Source of the DNA: JALYGJ01 sp963781705
Lineage (GTDB): Bacteria; Chloroflexota; Limnocylindria; Limnocylindrales; CSP1-4
Direction: 5' to 3'
Assembly (NCBI GenBank): GCA_963781705.1
Contig: CAWAGP010000001.1
Coordinates: 930,001-994,000, forward strand
Length of the DNA stretch: 64,000 nucleotides
In this document: positions 60,085 through 64,000 of the stretch, piece by piece
How the letters are laid out: each line of letters starts with the position of its first letter
Numbering within the stretch: position 1 is the stretch's first letter
The notes under the pieces: generated by a model
The model's input: only the letters and a program-made list of their open reading frames with translations
What the model was told of the DNA's origin: nothing
The model's database searches: none
Program-made: the position numbers and the translations under genes

Positions 60085-60125
60085 AGCGCGCCTCGGGACT
60101 AGACTCGGACCTCAGGAGGTATCCG

Positions 60126-61799
<1,674 letters not shown>

Positions 61800-61806
61800 G
61801 CGCGGA

Positions 61807-62523
61807 GTGGCGCAGCACATAGTTGCCATCGGTGGCGGAGGCTTCAGCGACGCAGAAATGCTGACGCCGCTCGACCACTACCTGATCGGGCTCACCGCGA
61901 AGCGGCGGCCGCGCGTCTGCTTCCTGGGGACAGCCTCCGGCGACTCCGACCGGTACGCCGCCAAGTTCTACCGCGCGTACGCCCCGGTCGCCGACGCCTC
62001 CGATCTGGTCCTTTTCGGGGCGCCCGATCGCGGTGCCGTCGCGCGATTGGAGACGCAGGACCTGATATTCGTCGGCGGCGGCAACACGGCGAACATGCTT
62101 GCCGTCTGGCGCCTCCACGGGGTGGACGAGACGCTGCGTCGGGCCTGGCAGGCGGGCACCGTGCTGGCCGGCATCAGCGCTGGCGCAATCTGCTGGTTCG
62201 AAGCCTGCCTGACGGACTCGTTTGGGTCCGAGCTCGCCCCGTTGAACGATGGGCTGGCACTCCTGCCGGGGTCCGCCTGTCCGCATCTTGCGAGCGATCC
62301 CCTGCGCCGCTCTCGTTACGCCGAGGAAATCAGCGCCGGGCGGCTGCCCACCGGCTATGGCATCGAGGATGGCGCAGCCCTTTGCTTCGAGGGCACTCAG
62401 CTCGTCGCGGTGGTCACCGAGGTTGTGGGCAGGGCCGCTTGGCAGTTGGAGCTGCGCAACGGCGTGGTCGACGAACGACGGCTTGATGCCGTAACGCTGC
62501 CTGGCGCAACCGAGCTGGATTGA
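61807..62523 (+). CDS. Peptidase E-like serine peptidase (S51 family)
   Basis: 238 residues. The nucleophile Ser lies in GISAGAICWFE; FVGGGNTANMLAVW and VCFLGTASGDSDRY complete the class I glutamine-amidotransferase-like fold of peptidase E. It would cut Asp-X dipeptides or related peptides and so feed amino acids into breakdown. GTG 61807 is 7 bp after the hutU stop. Confidence 0.87.
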   Translation: MAQHIVAIGGGGFSDAEMLTPLDHYLIGLTAKRRPRVCFLGTASGDSDRYAAKFYRAYAPVADASDLVLFGAPDRGAVARLETQDLIFVGGGNTANMLAVWRLHGVDETLRRAWQAGTVLAGISAGAICWFEACLTDSFGSELAPLNDGLALLPGSACPHLASDPLRRSRYAEEISAGRLPTGYGIEDGAALCFEGTQLVAVVTEVVGRAAWQLELRNGVVDERRLDAVTLPGATELD

Positions 62524-62525
62524 GC

Positions 62526-62544
62526 GCGGGCCTAGCCCCGCTTT
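62526..62544 (+). terminator. Weak terminator after the hut operon
   Basis: GCGGG (62526-62530), loop CCTAGC and CCCGC (62537-62541), followed by TTT. The stem is short and the T-run weak; it lies between two convergent genes. Confidence 0.3.
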
Positions 62545-64000
62545 GCCGCGACCAGCACCGCGTCCTGCTTGGTGTTGTCGCCGACCGAAGTGATCGTCAG
62601 CAGGCGGTGGACCGCCTCATGGTGCCGGGCGCTGGCCTCGATGTGGATGGTGACCGTGATGACGATGTACGCACCGGGCGGCATCAGCGGCGACACGTAG
62701 GTGCCGGCGTTGATCGCCGTGGTGATGTCGTGTGAGCCCTTCATGTAAGTGATCGTGAAATCGACCGTCGTCGGACCGGTGGCCGCCACCATGAAGCTGT
62801 CGCTGGCCGTCGGCGCGTCGTTCTGGACCTCGACCTGGTAGGTGATCGTCCGCCCCGCACGGGCCTTGATCTTGACCTTCTGCTGCGCGGCACTGGTGTT
62901 GTAGATGTTGTTGCCCTTGTACGACCCGCTGGTCCCCTTCCTGACCTTGCCGTCGGGTTGCCTGATGACCGGCAGGCCCCAGGCGGCGAGGTGGTCAGCG
63001 GTGGCGATGCCGGCGGCGGCGTGGAAATCGCCGCCCACGAAGAGGTTGTCATCGAAGATGGCCAGTGCGTAGACGGTGTCGTTGATCGCGCCGTTACCGC
63101 CGTTCGAACCCAGCGCGGACCACGCGTGACCGTCCCACAGGGCGACGTGGTCGGCCTCGGGAATGTTGCCGGCATCGGTGAATCGACCGCCCGCATAGAT
63201 GTCGTTGCCGTTATTGGCAAGGGCCGTGACATCGCCGTTGATCGCGCCATCGCCATGCAGGCTGCCGAGCGACTGCCAGGTGCCGGAACTCCAGCGGGCG
63301 ATGTAGTCGGCGGTCGGGTTCCCGCCGGCGTCGGTGAAGTGGCCGCCGACGATGAGATCGGAGCCGTCCGCCAGCAGCGAGTAGACCTCGCCGTTCAGGG
63401 CGCCGTTGGCGCCGATATTGCCCAGGTTGGTCCAGGATGCTCCCGTCCACTTGGCCACATAGTCGGCCTGCTGGTTGCCGTCGGCGTTGGTGAACAGCCC
63501 GCCGGCGAAGAGAGTGCCGTTCTTGAATGTCAGGGCGTCGACCTTGTCGCTCAGGGTGCCGACCTTGGACCAGTTGTGCCCGTCCCACCTGGCAACGTAG
63601 TCGGCCCCGGCCACGCCGCCGGCCCCGGTGAACTGGCCGCCGGCGTACAGGTCGCCGTTGTGCATGGCCAGCGCCAGAACCGGCGCGTTGAGGCCCGAGC
63701 CGAGTGCCTTCCAGGTCTTGCTGGACGCGTCCCACATCGCGATCCGGTCCGCGTCGGGATCGCCGAACGCGTCCTGGAACGTGCCCGCGACGTAGAGATC
63801 CTTGCCATCGACGACGATGGCGCGCACGCCGGTGGTGATGGGCCCATTGCCGCTGTGTGAGCCGATCCCTTTCCAGAGGGTCCCATTCCAGCGGGCAATG
63901 TCATCCGCCGTCGCGACGCCGCCGGCGTTGTAGAAGTCGCCGCCGACGGCGATGTTGTGGCTGGCGGCCGCCAATGCGTAAACGGTTTCGTTGATCGCCG
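62532..64000 (-). CDS. Secreted beta-propeller repeat protein (5' part outside the window)
   Basis: 489 residues are visible; the N-terminus lies outside. Seven repeats of about 45-55 residues have the pattern GG-x-F-x-x-A-G-G-x-x-x-A-D-x-[IV]-A-x-W-x-G-x-x-W, for example GGHFTDAGGNPTADYIARW and GGRFTDAGNIPEADHVALW. This is a beta-propeller as in galactose-oxidase/Kelch-type proteins. The C-terminal 130 residues are a separate beta-sandwich-like domain (TITYQVEVQNDAPTASDSFM). No catalytic residues can be named; an extracellular binding or adhesion role is likely. Confidence 0.82.
   Translation of the reverse strand, partial: AINETVYALAAASHNIAVGGDFYNAGGVATADDIARWNGTLWKGIGSHSGNGPITTGVRAIVVDGKDLYVAGTFQDAFGDPDADRIAMWDASSKTWKALGSGLNAPVLALAMHNGDLYAGGQFTGAGGVAGADYVARWDGHNWSKVGTLSDKVDALTFKNGTLFAGGLFTNADGNQQADYVAKWTGASWTNLGNIGANGALNGEVYSLLADGSDLIVGGHFTDAGGNPTADYIARWSSGTWQSLGSLHGDGAINGDVTALANNGNDIYAGGRFTDAGNIPEADHVALWDGHAWSALGSNGGNGAINDTVYALAIFDDNLFVGGDFHAAAGIATADHLAAWGLPVIRQPDGKVRKGTSGSYKGNNIYNTSAAQQKVKIKARAGRTITYQVEVQNDAPTASDSFMVAATGPTTVDFTITYMKGSHDITTAINAGTYVSPLMPPGAYIVITVTIHIEASARHHEAVHRLLTITSVGDNTKQDAVLVAAKRG

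Overview
The window is a continuous, gene-dense piece of a high-GC bacterial chromosome with about 66 protein-coding genes, two of them cut by the window edges. Many genes overlap by 4 bp (ATGA or GTGA) and several promoters look leaderless. The mix of genes suggests a Gram-positive-type (monoderm) Terrabacteria member, most likely Chloroflexota of the Limnocylindria type. The pointers are a Cheo-type LexA box (GAAC-N4-GTTC), an FMN-riboswitch-controlled NMT1-type riboflavin importer, a DUF5317-MFS fusion, Tad pili with short Flp pilins, and no outer-membrane genes. The taxonomic placement is inference. No rRNA, tRNA, insertion sequence, phage gene or CRISPR array was seen.

Layout: 1-0.54 kb is the end of a WecA/TagO-type polyprenyl-phosphate sugar-1-phosphate transferase. 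0.58-7.7 kb is a complete F1Fo ATP synthase operon (atpI-like, B, E, F, H, A, G, D, C), followed without a break by murA, mreB, a PHP phosphoesterase and a UPF0104 membrane protein. 11.9-16 kb holds an XRE regulator, endonuclease IV, an ArsR/DUF2087 regulator, ComF and a GT87 membrane glycosyltransferase. 28.7 down to 15.95 kb reads leftward as one long run: two GT39-like membrane glycosyltransferases, a DegS-type kinase, a NarL-type regulator, a degenerate second kinase, two tiny Flp pilins, then cpaB, tadZ, tadA, tadB, tadC and a DUF192 protein. This looks like a regulated, possibly glycosylated, Tad pilus. 28.7-37.6 kb carries more envelope and glycan genes (GT87, a DPM-like GT2, a FemAB/GNAT protein, GT4, a LmbE deacetylase), Pcm, two unknown membrane proteins and the DUF5317-MFS fusion.

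37.7-42.9 kb is an HD-GYP protein, a 314-bp non-coding stretch with hairpins and two micro-ORFs, and a 1151-residue STAND/BTAD regulator of visibly lower GC. 42.9-50.5 kb is replication and repair: dodecin, DnaB, LexA with an SOS box in its promoter, a DUF1232 protein, ribosomal protein L9, an ECF sigma/membrane-protein pair, DNA polymerase IV and a small gene behind two tandem LexA boxes.

50.6-53.9 kb is a one-carbon folate operon (fchA, folD, fhs) whose FolD lacks the cyclohydrolase lysine, so FchA probably does that step. 53.9-57.0 kb is an FMN-riboswitch-controlled ABC importer, probably for riboflavin. 57.1-62.5 kb is a histidine degradation operon (phosphatase, hutH, GNAT, hutU, peptidase E-like), and the window ends inside a secreted beta-propeller gene.
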